The notes under the pieces were generated by a model. The model did not search any database, was not told where the DNA came from, and was given only the letters and a program-made list of their open reading frames with translations. Shown in pieces: positions 1 to 11,609 of a DNA stretch of 64,000 nt (position 1 is the stretch's first letter; each line of letters opens with the position of its first letter). The position numbers and the translations under genes are program-made. This DNA comes from Heterobilharzia americana. Lineage: Eukaryota; Platyhelminthes; Trematoda; Strigeidida; Schistosomatidae. The stretch is from positions 54,220,140-54,284,139 of the forward strand of contig OX104127.1 of NCBI GenBank assembly GCA_944470555.2, written 5' to 3'.

Positions 1-1030
1 GAATTTAATGGACGGGTGACAATCATTGAAGAGTCTTAACAGCTCGTTCACTAAACAAGTTTCTTCGCAAATAAGAAAAGTGTTGCCCATGTACCTTTTA
101 TATAAATAAAGTTCCGAAATTATTTCTTTAAGGGGCCCGTTTTCCAGCTTTGCCATAAAGATTTCGGTCAGAAAAAGGCCTAGTGGAGAAAGTGAAAATT
201 GGTGATATTGATGATGATAATAGAAGAGAAGTATACCAAAGTGAAGTGAACTGAAATTGACAAAATCAACAAAATGAATTGTTAAGGCCAATGTAGAGAA
301 AGTGGTTTCACAAAACGTTTTTCAATGCAAAGTTTCGGTTTTTTGTTCATGTATAGCTAGTGCTTCAGCTATACACAAGTGGTGGAAACGTAAACTTTGT
401 AAATTATTTCAAAGGATGAATCTTGAGGTACTGAGTGTCCCAATTCAACAAAGTGTTCACGTATGGATGAAGTTGTTTTCCTTTGTTTACATATGGTAAG
501 CCAAACCGGGTAGTGTTCAGCAACTCGTTTTCAGAGGGCCAGTATCATATATTTGAACACTATCGGGAATACTTTTTATCTAATTTTGTTTATTCCATAG
601 TTCGAAACTTGACCATCGATAAGAATTACAAACAATTAAAGTAGACATTTATAAGCCATGTAGAGCAACGTTGTATGACTGAGATTTAACTTAATTATTT
701 TTACAGAAGTTAGTTCACTGTTTCAATTGTTGTTGTTCTTCTTCTGACATATCTAAGGCGAGTATCTCATAGTCTTCTTTGAAATTTCCCATTATCACTC
801 AGAAAGGTGATTTGATGAACAAGGAATATACCTTTTAAGAACTTCTTCCTCTACTTGCACACTCATAATCAAAGAATAAACATGTGTTGACAACCGTGAG
901 ATCTTATATTATAGGGTTTATATTATATATCAAGTAGTTCGGGAGTCTCCTTTAGGATCGATTATTCCTGGAATTCCGTTCAAAATAAATAATTATGTTC
1001 TCTATAATGTCTTATGTTATGTTGGATAGT
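1..1030. other. No gene recognised, AT-rich
   Basis: I see no convincing coding region, RNA gene or known repeat here. The only notable open frame (302-499 plus, 65 codons) has no recognisable motif and is within chance length for this base composition. Confidence 0.5.
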
Positions 1031-1035
1031 TAAAA

Positions 1036-1215
1036 CAGACTGTTTCGTCCTGGTATGGGACCTCTCAACAGTAGGCATTCATTACACCTTCGAAAGTCGA
1101 ACTTAGAACCAAGAGGTTTCGTAGAGAATACGTTGACTTTTCACCCACTGAGTTGGAGTACAGTGGTCTACAGTCTCCATCCTTAGTCAGTTTAGAGTAC
1201 TGGACAACTATCCAC
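1036..1215 (-). repeat. Family B tRNA-like repeat, heavily decayed
   Basis: The stretch near 1045-1075 matches the ribozyme part of family B (reverse complement of CCCATACCAGGACGAAACAG), but the CTGAGGA half of the core is scrambled. The tRNA-like head to its right is barely recognisable. Assignment rests on similarity to the good copies at 31951-32247 and 52671-53147. Confidence 0.55.
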
Positions 1216-1261
1216 CAAGGTGTTCACTTGGTATCCACTTCACTTCTAATTTTATTACTTT

Positions 1262-2315
1262 AAATATTTGTCCCTTGGGTTCCTAGTGGAACATAGGCCT
1301 TCAGTTACACGTCCCCATTCCAATCTGTTCTCCTCACTCTTTTGAACCTGGCTCCGTGAATGCCCAGAAGCTCTCATTTCTCGCTCGCACCATCTCCTCC
1401 ACGTCATCCTCGCCTCGGACACCCAACTCACCATTCCCCATCTGGGTTACACTCCAGCGCCTGAACCAGTGCGTGATGTCCCCGAATGGTTTTCTCAGTG
1501 CATACCCAATCCATCTCCATTTCCTTCTGCATATTTGTTGAGCGATGGGTTCTTGCCTCATTGGTTCGTTGCCAACCAGCCAGCCATCCAGCCAGAGTTC
1601 CTCCTTGCTTATTCTTATTATTCTCGCCATCTCAGCTTTAGTAATGAGCCAGCGCGGGCAGTTGTTGATGAATATCTGTAGTTTGTTGGAAGTGCCTTTC
1701 GTGACGCACCACGTTTCTGAACCATATAGAAGCACTCATATAACTGGCATTGGTGTTGAAAATCTAGATCTTGTTCTTTGTACTGAGTGCAGGAGATCTC
1801 AACACTGATTTCAGGTTAGTGAACGCAAGTCATCGGCGAAGTCCAAATCTCCTAGGCTCTTTTCATCGGTCCAGCATATCCCCCTCTTCTCGCTCCTCAC
1901 TGATTGTTGCATCATCCAGTCCACCACAACCAGGAAGATCATCGGTGATGATAGTAGGCAGTCTCATCTTACTCCTGTCTTCACTTCAAAGGCATCATTG
2001 AGCTTCTCACTTTGAATTACTCGGCAAGTTGCGTCTTCCTATAGTTGTTGAATGAGGCTGATAAAAGTTTGTGGCATTCCATAGTATTGAAGCAGTTGTG
2101 AAATTACTTCCCGGTCGATGCTGTCGAAGGCGGCTTCAAAATCGATGAAGTTGAGATAAGGTAGAGAGTTGACTGCCCTTCTATGATCTGTTCTATGATG
2201 ATGTGTAGAGTGGCGTTGCAATTTGATCCACATACGATTCGTACTTCCGGCATGCAGCCAGCCTGTTCCGGTTGTAGTTTTATATCCAGCGCATTCTTTA
2301 GTTGACCCTAAAGTT
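1262..2315 (-). mobile_element. SR2-like RTE retrotransposon, 5'-truncated and decayed
   Basis: Read on the minus strand, 2233-2039 encodes part of the reverse transcriptase palm (motif A region FIDFEAAFDSIDRE, then YGMPQTFISLIQQL). 1735-1334 encodes the C-terminal domain (MLLYGSETWCVTK, then KWRWIGYALRKP). The two parts lie in separate open pieces, so the gene is broken. The 3' end carries the family terminus (GGAACCCAAGGGACAAATA) at about 1262-1290. The 5' half with the endonuclease is absent, as expected of a truncated LINE insertion. The copy is inactive. Confidence 0.85.
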
Positions 2316-2645
2316 CACAGCTTCTCACTAGAACTTCGATTTATCCATCTCAAGGATGTACAAATTTGTGGATAAAAAATTAAGAAATGTGATCAGCTTC
2401 AGAAGGAAATAGAGTTAATTCTGACCTTAAATCACAAGAAATCGGAACCATGAAATTCATTATCGTTCACCACCACTAAATTTGGATAACAATTTCCAAA
2501 GATAATTGGTTTACCCACCTGACACTACATGTAAAATCTCACTATTGTTAACACACATTTATCCTCTGATGAAACAACATAATTGTGGAACCTGAAAAAG
2601 TTTAAATAGTACTTAAGAACATAACAGTTTATAAACCAGTAAAAG
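2316..2645. other. No gene recognised
   Basis: AT-rich spacer between two RTE fragments. I see no motif or repeat family that I can name. Confidence 0.45.
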
Positions 2646-3285
2646 ATGACCAATCTTTCACCTACCTAGGAAGCATCTTTTCAGCTACAGGCAGCACAGA
2701 CGAGGATGGTAAAACTAGAACAGAAAAGACACCAAGATAGGCTTTCATTAAAGCATAAAGTGTGAACAAGATCCGGATTTTCAACACCAATGCCAGTCAA
2801 GTCAATGCTGCTATACGGTTCAAAAACTTGGCGTGTCACGTAAAGCACTTCCAACAAACTACAGGCACTCACCAACAACTGCAGTCAATGCTCACTGGAT
2901 ACTAAAGATCGGATCAGAAGGCCAGAATAATAAGTTTAAGCAACAAGGAAATCTGGCTGGCCCTGCAACAAACCAACGAAGCAAGAACCTATCACTCAAC
3001 ATGCAGAATAAGAAAGGTGGAGATGAATGGGACTGAACATACACTGAGAAGGCCATTTTGGGACATCACGTGGCAGGCTAGGCCGTCGAGTGGAATACAA
3101 ATAGGAAACGACGACTTGGGCTTCCGAGGCAAGTGTGACATGGAGGAGATGGTGTGAGGAAGAAATGAAAGCTTGTGGGCAGTGGTGGAGCTAGGTTGAT
3201 AAGACTGTAGAGAAGAGACTGAGATGGAGGTGTGAAACTGAATCTCTATGTTTGACTGGGAAACCAAGGGAAATATAATAATAAT
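2646..3285 (+). mobile_element. RTE 3' fragment, decayed
   Basis: Plus-strand copy of the RTE 3' end. It starts around the SFTYLGSI-like segment (about 2657-2690), passes through the region corresponding to LLYGSKTW (about 2808-2835) and the segment corresponding to RRWRWIGHTLRRP (about 3000-3060), and ends in the AATAATAAT-type tail at about 3270-3285. No continuous frame remains. It lies tail-outward next to the minus-strand copy at 1262-2315. Confidence 0.8.
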
Positions 3286-3507
3286 ATGGCCAATGAAACA
3301 AGATAGCCACTGCTTCAAACTTTTATAGATAAATGCATCATTTAGGAAAACCACTTATCATCTGATTCTTAAATAGTAGCGTAAAGCCACTGTTGAAATG
3401 ACAGTAATTCGCTGGTTTAGAACTTTCGAATTTATTTATAATGACCAATTTCCGATTATTTATCCATGCATACTGGTTAGGTCGGTATTCACCGTGGACT
3501 TACAACG

Positions 3508-3860
3508 GTTAGAGAAACATTAGTAACCTGAGAGCACCAGACAGCTGTTTCATGCTAGTATGGGACTCCGAAGCAGTGTGCACCAATCGCCGTGCTCCAC
3601 CGGGGTTCAAAACCGTCACCTTCGGGTCACGTGAACAGTATATTACCTCTAAGCCACCAGGTGCGATCTCCATTCGGCGCCGCAGTTTGGTAACTCACCT
3701 CACGTTCGACTTATTTGGCCCCACTAGTCACCACTTCAAATTGGAACTTCGAGAATCACCTCTCGAATCTAGTCACCAGTGAGCTCTAGTTTAATTCAAT
3801 TCTGAGGTTTTGGGGGATTTGTTGATTCCAGGTGAGTTATTAGGAAGGACATAAACAGTC
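3508..3860 (-). repeat. Family B tRNA-like repeat, nearly full unit
   Basis: In minus orientation this follows the family B order: unit body near 3700-3830, tRNA-like head near 3600-3700, hammerhead-derived segment near 3555-3600, tail near 3508. The ribozyme core reads CTTCGGA instead of CTGAGGA, so it should not cleave. Confidence 0.7.
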
Positions 3861-5984
3861 AAAGAGTAAGGTTTAGTCATAACGGTGAATTCAGGGAAGG
3901 TTAGTATATGGTAACAAATTGTCATAACCCAAGAAAGTTTCTTAAATCAAAATAACCGCGGCGTTAGCAATCGAAATGTAGGGACTTAACATCAGGAGGT
4001 CGCCTTTTGTTCGTATCGAATGTTTTTTAACTAACCGAGCGTAACTCATAATATTTTGTCATTTGTCACAGGACCCAATTAAGTAATCTTAACATTATAA
4101 TGTTAGGTCCCTCAATTTGGATTGTTGTACTCCTGTCATCACTTTTGTTCGAGAAGCTTCCATTGGATTATGTATACAACTAACAATTAACACCTATCAT
4201 AACTCATCACAAAGCTCAGCTGTCTATTCTGGTGGCTACATTGCAAAATAATCGATAAAATTCGGTTAGCATACAGGATAGACAACATAAAGTTGATCAC
4301 CCTTCAGTGACCTATCAATGAGACTGGAATCCGCTAGGAAAAAACTTCTCAACTAAGAATACAATTTACTTGGTAGATAGATAATGAGAGGGTGTATAAA
4401 TTAGAAGGTTTAGTGAAATATCGTATATTATGATAAGAGCATAAGTTGTGGCTGAATTATGATAAAATTTAAGCGTAGGAGATTGAGCCAGCTCGTCTGC
4501 CTGTTGTGACTATAGAATTTAAGAAAATATACAGTATTCAGAGACAGTAAGGTGTTAAGAGACTTCGCTACTGAAGGTGATCATTTGAGTAGCAAATTCT
4601 TAAAGAGTAGTTCAAAAAACCTGAGATAAAACTCTTAATCATATTGTCTATTGTATCTGCTCTCCGAGCCGTTAGTAAACTTATATGCCTACTTGAATTT
4701 ACAAAACGGTGGATTCGTACCTACACATGATCATCAATTCGGGTGTATGATAAACGTTTATAGATGCTTTCTTCCACCTTTTGTAGACTTCGTCTACCGT
4801 GTCATCACCTTTGCAGTTGAGGTAAGATATTAACTGTGTTCTACTATTGGAAATCCCCTTTCAGTCGCCTCGTATGCTGCTTCTTTACTTTCTTGCATTT
4901 CAAACATTTTCCAGTGGTCAGTAAATCTCCCTCCATTTTATCTGATGAGCATAATAAATTTTGTCAATAAATTAATAATAATTTTGTTACTGTTCGTCTG
5001 TAGAATGATGAAAAGAAGCCCCTAAAATGCGACTCATTTTAAGTGTATATTCTATAAATGAACCTTCAATGCTAAAAAATTTCCTTTATATTTGGTGATA
5101 ATTTCAGTTCTGTCTGCATCTTGAAAAAACTTCCTGAAAGTTTACATTTCAATAATCGTCAACCTATCAAAGTAACGTTTATCAGTTCATTCAAACAAAA
5201 ACAGTTAGCCAATCACCAGTTGTACAACTTTCTGTGAAAAAGATAGGTGGAAAATCAACCAATCAAAGTAAGAATATACTCATACATTCACAAAGCTACC
5301 AATCAGGTTAGATTCAAGTAAAATAGCATGTAAAACCAGTTAATTAATTTTGTAAGAGTTTGATGCAGTGATCATGATATATATTATGACGGGGAAACGT
5401 TCACCAAGTGGAAATCAAGCTAGAAATTCAATTCACTCTGAATGAAAAGATTAAAAAATAAATTTAGATAGTCTACAAGAGAGCACATATTGTTAAAAAA
5501 TATTTCTTCTCAAATAGAAAAATACAGGGTACTATATAGGTTCATGACAAAAATATTTGAATTTTATATGACGTTTACAGATATCTTGTAGTAAATTTTA
5601 ACTTAGCGCATCCATTAGGAATTTCAGTCTTATTTTCATGACTAATCTAAGGGCCTTCTACGCGTTTGTCTTAGGAGAAGAGTAGATGACCGGGCTAATG
5701 AGATATCTTTCAAATATCTTGAATTTCCTGGTAAATGATATGTGATGAAGGTAACAGATAGTGTGAAGAAACCTCAGGAGCTGAAGTGCATTATCTGGAA
5801 ATAACGTCATGGTTGTAAGATATTTCATTAACTTAATATATTCCTTCAGTTCACTTATGAAGCTGTTGCTATAGTATTGACTGTTCACTGAGAAAAGGTA
5901 CCATAATAGATCTGATCTGCATCGATTATTAGCCTCGCAGTAGAGATTAATCCAACTCAAAAACATTGAAAAGATTTTGCTTGA
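3861..5984. other. No gene recognised, AT-rich
   Basis: About 2.1 kb without a nameable repeat or gene. The 60-codon frame at 4651-4833 shows no motif. The minus-strand 156-codon frame at 5658-6128 is rich in Phe, Leu and Ser, has no recognisable domain and partly overlaps a LINE 3' region, so I do not call it a gene. Confidence 0.45.
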
Positions 5985-6470
5985 ATTAGATTGACTCTTT
6001 TTGTGCGTACCTACAGGAAACACAAATGAAATGTGATCGAAAAAGAAGTACGAGAGAAAGTAGTTGTCATTTGTTGAAAAGAAAAGAAGAAGGAATGAGA
6101 GAATGATGAAAGGCTCTATCACAATCAAGATGACGAAGATATTTGGACATATCTGAACCAGTGACGTTGATTTTAAGCCACACTACTTAGTGTCTTCGAC
6201 CTGCGGTTTCTGTTGTCATACAGACCACAACCCACATGTCTCCAATTCCTTATATGGTTCAAACTGGCAGTTAGAGACTCCATAAATTGATGCCACGCTT
6301 TGGTCTGAACGCCTCTAACATTTTCTATTCTGAGTTTACTTCAGTTAATAATGTGCGACGGGAAAGATAGTGACTAGGCATACGCGACACATGTCCCAGT
6401 CACTTCATCAACTGACTTTCCTCTTCTGCCCAAAACCTATCATTTGACTTCTACGTTACTAAGTTACTTT
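5985..6470 (-). mobile_element. LINE-2 3' end, truncated
   Basis: This matches the 3' part of the better copy at 37300-38450. Shared stretches include the purine-rich segment (6020-6100 and 37380-37430) and the segment around 6350-6410, which corresponds to 37665-37720. It contains mostly 3' non-coding sequence and the very end of the coding region, with no usable frame. The family is a non-LTR retrotransposon; its clade cannot be fixed from this piece. Confidence 0.6.
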
Positions 6471-6481
6471 TGAGGTAGTAT

Positions 6482-6800
6482 CCTTCAATGACTGACATCA
6501 GCTAGGAAACAATTGAGTACTAGTGAGCACTGAGCAGTTGTTTCTTTCTAGTTTGGCACTGTTCAGCAGTGAGCACCCATGACCCGGCCAGGGATAGAAC
6601 CCACAAACTTCATGTTTCACCGCGAAAGCGTAAACCGTTTGCCAAATGGGTTCGATCCCTAGCGGGGTAGTGAGTGCATACTGCTGGGAAGTCCCTTACT
6701 AGGGGGTTAAAACTGTCCAGTGCTCCCGGGTTTTCAATGGTTGCTCAACTGATGTCAGTTCGTGATAAATACTACCTCAGAATTAGAATATTCACTCATC
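6482..6800. repeat. Family B-like repeat in head-to-head inverted form
   Basis: The left half (6482-6640) is in minus orientation and the right half (6641-6800) in plus orientation. Their tRNA-like heads meet in the middle (GGTTCGATCCCTAGC at about 6649). The hammerhead segment on the right reads CTGGGAA with a damaged stem II, so the ribozyme is broken. The tail has the family ending CAACTGATGTCAGTT. Confidence 0.6.
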
Positions 6801-7029
6801 TAAAAAAGTACTTACTCTTGTAAAGTTAGAGCACAAATATTAAGTCACATGCCTGAAGTAGACACCATTCTTTTAGTAGACAACATTCTCATTTATACGG
6901 TGTTCCATTACCACTAAAAATAGAATAAATCATGTCTAGTAGTCATACAGAAATCTGAGAGGCTAGTTCAGCAAAATTGTGGCATACGTTTTATCATTAG
7001 TGAAACTATTTCATGGTAAACAACCCTTA

Positions 7030-7120
7030 CAAATACACTGGAAATGTTCTGATTTCAACACAGTAAATGTATCATCTAATTATTGCCACCATACTTTTCA
7101 GATAGGTTGCAATGTTTCTG
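7030..7120 (-). pseudogene. PLE-4 reverse transcriptase fragment (catalytic motif)
   Basis: The minus strand reads WWQ-stop-LDDTFTVLKSEH, matching WWRYVDDTFTVLKSEH of the PLE-4 copy at 28120. Only about 90 bp around the YVDD motif is recognisable, and the tyrosine-valine part has decayed to a stop. A family A repeat begins about 40 bp to the right. Confidence 0.6.
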
Positions 7121-7159
7121 ATAACCTTTTGTTTCCAACTCTTCATGAATATGTATATT

Positions 7160-7425
7160 AATGATGGGTAGAGGGTAGCAGTGGAATCCAGGATGCGCAT
7201 TTCGTCTTATCTGGGACTCGTCAGCTGCATATACTTGCCTCACAGTGAGTGATGTTGTTCTCAGTGGGATCAAATCTCGAGAGTGATCGCTTCAAACGTC
7301 AGAGCATTCGTTATTCTCTTCACCATCAAGCCACTTCTTGTGCGACGGGTACAGTTTTAGCGTTATTGTTTGTATTACAACGTCGTCAATTCGACTGAAT
7401 TAATCAGTCTCTAGAAATTTGAAAA
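7160..7425 (-). repeat. Smα-like SINE (family A)
   Basis: Minus-oriented copy of the schistosome Smα-type repeat. It has a Pol III-like head on the right (the reverse complement holds a degraded box A and box B around 7250-7330), a hammerhead ribozyme (7186-7230) and the conserved tail TGCTA..CATCAT at 7160-7180. Its 5' extension (7330-7420) includes a segment that reappears at the 3' end of other copies, for example 27440-27473. The unit therefore seems to be a permuted or partial dimer. Confidence 0.8.
7186..7230 (-). ncRNA. Hammerhead ribozyme in Smα-like SINE, core intact
   Basis: The minus strand reads the CUGANGA core as CTGACGA (7224-7218), a stem II of GTC/GAC, GAAA, and a very short self-complementary stem III (ATGCGCAT) followed by C17 at 7192. 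The predicted cut is between 7192 and 7191. Stem I pairs ATGCAG with CTGGAT with one G-G mismatch. Hammerheads of this short-stem-III type are known from Schistosoma Smα satellite DNA. It is the only family A copy here with every core base kept. Confidence 0.8.
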
Positions 7426-8040
7426 GTGTGTAAGTTAAACGCAATCTTATCTCTAACGTGGTATCTTCAATAGAACCTTCAGTTCTATTAATAAGCTCAT
7501 GATCAACTGAATGAACAAATATCATTCATCTTTTCCACAGGATATACCATGTATAGGTTGTATTATGGCGACGAATGAATGTGTAAACCTTGATATCCCA
7601 GGCCTGAACTAATGACTGGAAAATATATAACTTTGCCATTGACATCATACTAATTTTCTGAACACCTCACCTCTGGACTTGCAACACAATACCACGCCTA
7701 TGTGTTATCTTATGAAATCAAGGTAAAACAAGATTTTCATATTTTGTTAACCATCAGTCCTTTTCCACGTCACACTGAAAAATAAAGAAAAAAAAATACT
7801 AGTAGCTCATTATCTTTACATTTACAAAATTTGAGTCAAGTATGTGTAAAGCTACACTTTCTATCTACAATAAATCATAGTTTATAAAAATAACTCACTT
7901 TATGTTGTACAATAACTGATGTGGCGAGTTATTTAAAGGCTCTTTTGCTTAGCTTTAAAATAATACTATAAAATAAGTGTTACGTAAGGAATGTTTTGAT
8001 AGGGAGAAAACAATAAGTTCGATAAAGGTTGTTTGAGGTT
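7426..8040. other. No gene recognised, AT-rich
   Basis: I see no nameable repeat, gene or RNA in this stretch. Confidence 0.45.
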
Positions 8041-8414
8041 CATTTTAACACTTGTTTCCTTGGTTGTATTGTGTTCTTTGAGCTGGGTTGTTTAATCGTG
8101 AAGCTTTCATCGCCTTGCTAGACGACATCTTCAACAATAACTTCAGTATGAAGTGAGCTGTCAATATCTCTGCATCAGTGATTTAGTAGCATGCTCTGAC
8201 GATGTGGTCTGTGATTGGTTGTTTCCTTCGATTGTTGTGTCATTGATTGTATAGATTTTCCTGTTGGCTGTTCCTCTGCTTCACCTGTGACCTTTCTGTC
8301 GTTTATCCTCTTTCTTATTGGTTGATAGATTGGGTCTATGTCTATACATCTATTGATTGCTGACTAACCTGAATGCCAAGCTTCTAGGAATTCTCTGAGT
8401 TTGTTTGTGTTTTC

Positions 8415-8625
8415 TCTCTCCGTCCAAAATTTCTACATTGTCCAAATTGAATTCTTGTCCATAGTTGTTATCCACATGCATTGAAATGAGTGATGAAATG
8501 TTGTGGCATTTAATAGGCGATTGGTGTTCATGTAGACGAAGGTGAAGAGGGCGGCCGCTTTGTCCAATGTAGTGCTGACTACAGTTATCGCAGTTGATTT
8601 TGTAAATGATATTCGGTTTGTCTGT
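8415..8625 (-). pseudogene. PLE-1 GIY-YIG endonuclease segment
   Basis: In the minus-strand frame the sequence reads INCDNCSQHYIGQSGRPLHL, followed by RLHEHQ. This has the paired cysteines and the HYIG motif typical of the GIY-YIG module at the C terminus of PLE proteins, followed by DNVEILDGE. The nuclease would nick target DNA for reverse transcription. It is separated from the RT piece by a frame change, so this copy is not functional. Confidence 0.75.
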
Positions 8626-8923
8626 CTTCTTTGCTTGTTACATCCTTTGGTCTGCATAATAGTGTTTGGAGAGAATTTGTGGATTCATGAGTGGCCACAC
8701 CAATTCCAAGTGGTCTCAGCAATCTTGTCGTGATTTCTGATATATTCTTTATGTATGGTAGGATGATGCGTTTATTGATTTATGTCGATGACTTTGTAGT
8801 TGGTGATGTACAGGATAGGCATCTTCTGATAAAGTTTCGTGAGTAGCCGTTCTTCTATAGGGTGGACATCAAGTAATTTTCTACATTTCTGCATGAAGTT
8901 GTTGTGCTACAGTGTGTTCTCTC

Positions 8924-9307
8924 TCATTTGAATAGAGTCTGCACGCAAGTGATCTTGTGGGTTGTTGGGTTGTTGCTATTGTAGTTGAGGATTTGGTCAG
9001 TGTTTGTTGGCTTTCTGTACACTTGGGTTTCCAGCTTTCCGGCATTTATCCTGCTGACTAAAACATCCACGAATGGTAGTTGGTTGTTTAACTCATTCTC
9101 CATTGTGAATTTCGTGTCACTGAAAATGTTGTTGATCAAACTGTGAGTGTTTTCTATATCATCCATTTTAATGATGACAAAAGTATCGTCTTCATAACGA
9201 ATCCAAATTTTTGGTTTGGTCACAGGTAGAATAATGACTTCGAGTCTCTGCATCACTGCTTCTCCAATTAATCCGGATATCGGTGATCCCATTGGAGTTC
9301 CTTTCAT
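8924..9307 (-). pseudogene. PLE-1 reverse transcriptase, C-terminal palm and thumb
   Basis: The frame begins KGTPMGSPISGLIGEAVMQR, typical of the PLE RT segment before the catalytic aspartates. It continues with IRYEDDTFVIIK, where the usual YVDD is YEDD, and then LPFVDVLVSR and VYRKPTNTDQ. These are the landmarks of PLE RTs. The piece is about 127 codons of a much longer protein and has lost its N-terminal fingers, so it is a remnant. The first Met is internal, not a real start. Confidence 0.8.
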
Positions 9308-9429
9308 CTGTTTGTATATCTTACCGTTGAATTAAAAGTATATTTTTATCGCAAGTTATCGAACAATATATCTTAAAACATTAGCGAATACTTGAATTAT
9401 TTCAACTGACGAATGATTTTCCAAAAAAG

Positions 9430-9600
9430 TGTTACTTACCTGGTGGGGACTAGGAGTGACACTCAATACAGTAGTTTCGTATCATTTGGGACTCATCAGC
9501 CAGATATATCTCTATCCCAGTGAGTGAAGATTTTCTCACTGAAACCTGAATCCATTACATATCATTTCAAACATTAGACTACTGAGTGATGACATTCATT
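9430..9600 (-). repeat. Smα-like SINE (family A), decayed
   Basis: Minus copy. The hammerhead segment keeps CTGATGA (reverse complement of TCATCAG at about 9495) and GAAA, but stem II pairing is poor and the cleavage side no longer matches the family. The head is hardly recognisable. Confidence 0.6.
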
Positions 9601-10280
9601 TGATTTTCAGTGGTTATTATTTGCTATTTATTGATGCTTGTAATTACTTGAATGACTATTGAACTAGACTGAAATGAAAGTTATTTTGTCCTGAAGCATT
9701 TTGATGATTCAAAGAAAAGTATGAAAGCCCAGTGACATGTAAATGAAGTTATTGTCTACTGTAACCTGAAAAACCATTTCACAAACAAAACTTGTCTTTA
9801 GTTTACAAATCCATCGAATCACGTACTGGTTTATCTAGCATCACACTGATTTATAGGCCAACGTATTAAAAGCTTTTTAATAGTCGAAGAATACCAGAAG
9901 TTTGATATCATATTTCATTATTATTTTCTATATGGTTATATAATGCTCTTAGTAAACCTTTCATTGAATAGAACTATACTCTGCAGTTGGTAAACAATAA
10001 CTATATACTGTCAACTTAGTTGATATATAGAAAAATGATCATTATCAGAATAATAGTTCTGCAATAAGACCACAAAATCACAAAAGTGCTGAAAAAGATT
10101 GACTCAATTTTTTTTGTTGTTATTATTGTTTCCTTTCAGATTGTTTTACACTTCATGAACTGGACATTCATTTCAGGTTGTTTTTTTTAAAAAAACTGTC
10201 GATTATATCTGAATAAGTAACAATGAGTTTGGGAGCTATACTAAAAATCCTGTTACGAAATCTTTACTGCTTGATATTAT
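9601..10280. other. No gene recognised, AT-rich
   Basis: I see no nameable feature in this interval. Confidence 0.45.
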
Positions 10281-10284
10281 CTCA

Positions 10285-10445
10285 CATTAATCACCCCACG
10301 ATCTGACATCAGTTAAAAAACCATTAAAACCTGAAGTATTGGATAACTGTTTCCTCCTAGCATGGGATACATTCATAAAAACACTCACTAGACATCTTTT
10401 GGTTTCAGAACGAACGTGGTAACCATTCATCCACTAGGTTAAGCT
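10285..10445 (-). repeat. Family B-like repeat fragment, decayed
   Basis: The pattern GACATCAGTT ... CTGTTTCCTCCTAGCATGGGA matches the tail and ribozyme part of family B in minus orientation with several substitutions. Confidence 0.5.
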
Positions 10446-10714
10446 GAGTTCAATGACTTGCACTTTCCAACTTTCCATGAAGGTCTTCAGTTGGCATCGA
10501 CAACGGATCTTCTGTCTGGTCCAACCCACATATCATGGCTTTTCATGAAAGCTTTGGAATGTCCAATAGGAAGCATATCATTAATGAAATCGCGAAGTTG
10601 TAATTAGAAGCCATGACCTGTGGGGTCAACCAATCGTAAGTGGAGCGAATGCTAACTAAAGACCTTGGGTGATAGACGCACTATGTCGTGAAATGATAGA
10701 AGTTGAAAACTTTT

Positions 10715-10785
10715 AACTACTGAAAACCGACCCAGTGGCTGAATGGTTAACGCGGTAGCCGTGAAACCTGAAGGTCCTGAGTATT
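10715..10785 (+). repeat. Family B-like tRNA head fragment
   Basis: The sequence GACCCAGTGGCTGAATGGTT at about 10730, followed by AACGCGGTAGCCGTGAAACC, is the box A side of the family B tRNA-like head. The same variant head occurs at 55255. It ends where family E begins. Confidence 0.6.
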
Positions 10786-10789
10786 TGTT

Positions 10790-11051
10790 TAAACTTTGTT
10801 TATCCACTTACTTCATCCTTCAGTAATACATCACTTTTATCTTCACAAGCTGTTGACCCACTTTTATTATAGGAATGTCTGCATTTTCATGCTGCTTTCT
10901 TGGTTCTTATCAGTATTATCACCATCTATATTGAATGTACTTTAGTTAACGTTATCACTTTATCATTATTATTATTTGTAGAATTATCACCATCGTTATT
11001 ATAAACATTTATCAACATCACATCAACCGACAAATCTACATGGTTGATTTA

Positions 11052-11095
<44 letters not shown>

Positions 11096-11300
11096 CATTT
11101 GTATTAGAGTAGGTAAAGCCAGAGGAGGACCTAAGTGAAAAGAATATTGTTCGCCTTTATGTCTAGTTCTAGTTAACATGATAGGAATTTTTAAAACCTC
11201 TGAATATATCAAATATGTACAACAACGTACCTTTGGAAGAATGACACAACATAGACAAGCAAACGTAGCACGAGAACCCAAATTGGCTTAGTTCTCATAA
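10790..11300 (+). repeat. Family E repeat, unidentified
   Basis: It is closely similar to 52370-52670 continued at 53148-53280, where a family B unit interrupts it. Shared marks are TTTATCCACTTAC, GTTCTTATCA and a segment near 11095-11160 that resembles 53150-53215. It holds a TA microsatellite. No coding motif is visible, so I cannot name the element class. Confidence 0.6.
11056..11090. repeat. (TA)n microsatellite
   Basis: An uninterrupted alternating TA run of about 35 bp inside family E. Confidence 0.95.
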
Positions 11301-11605
11301 GTAAAGGTAACTATGAAAGGACTAAGTGAAATTTAGTACCAAAAAGACCCTGTTAAATAAAGAAGAACACAGATTACATGGAAACAAATTTGATAACATA
11401 AAAACAACCATGTTTACGTACATAAGGAATACTAGAGAATGTAACAAGACTACAAAACTGATCTCTGCATCCTTACTTATTAATTGATCATGAATAAGAT
11501 GAAAGTTACTGTGGGACTAAAAGTAAAAACCTTAAAAATCGAACAAAAAATTCTGACCTTTTTATTACCATACTGGCGATTCAGAGAAGAAATATAAAGC
11601 AAGTA
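11301..11605. other. No gene recognised
   Basis: AT-rich sequence without a motif I can name. Confidence 0.45.
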
Positions 11606-11609
11606 GCCC

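Larger units (their letters stand above)
8041..9340 (-). mobile_element. Penelope-like element PLE-1, 5'-truncated
   Basis: Minus-strand PLE with the end of the reverse transcriptase at 9307-8924, a GIY-YIG nuclease segment around 8605-8420, and a 3' region down to 8041. That 3' region contains a conserved block (8041-8165) found again at 15055-15225 and 26062-26195. The 5' part of the RT is missing. PLEs encode an RT fused to a GIY-YIG endonuclease, which supports this assignment over an RTE or LTR element. Confidence 0.85.

Noticed and set aside
5658..6128. 156-codon minus-strand frame as a membrane protein gene
   Set aside because: Low-complexity Phe/Leu/Ser composition from AT-rich DNA, no start context or domain, and overlap with the 3' non-coding end of LINE-2.
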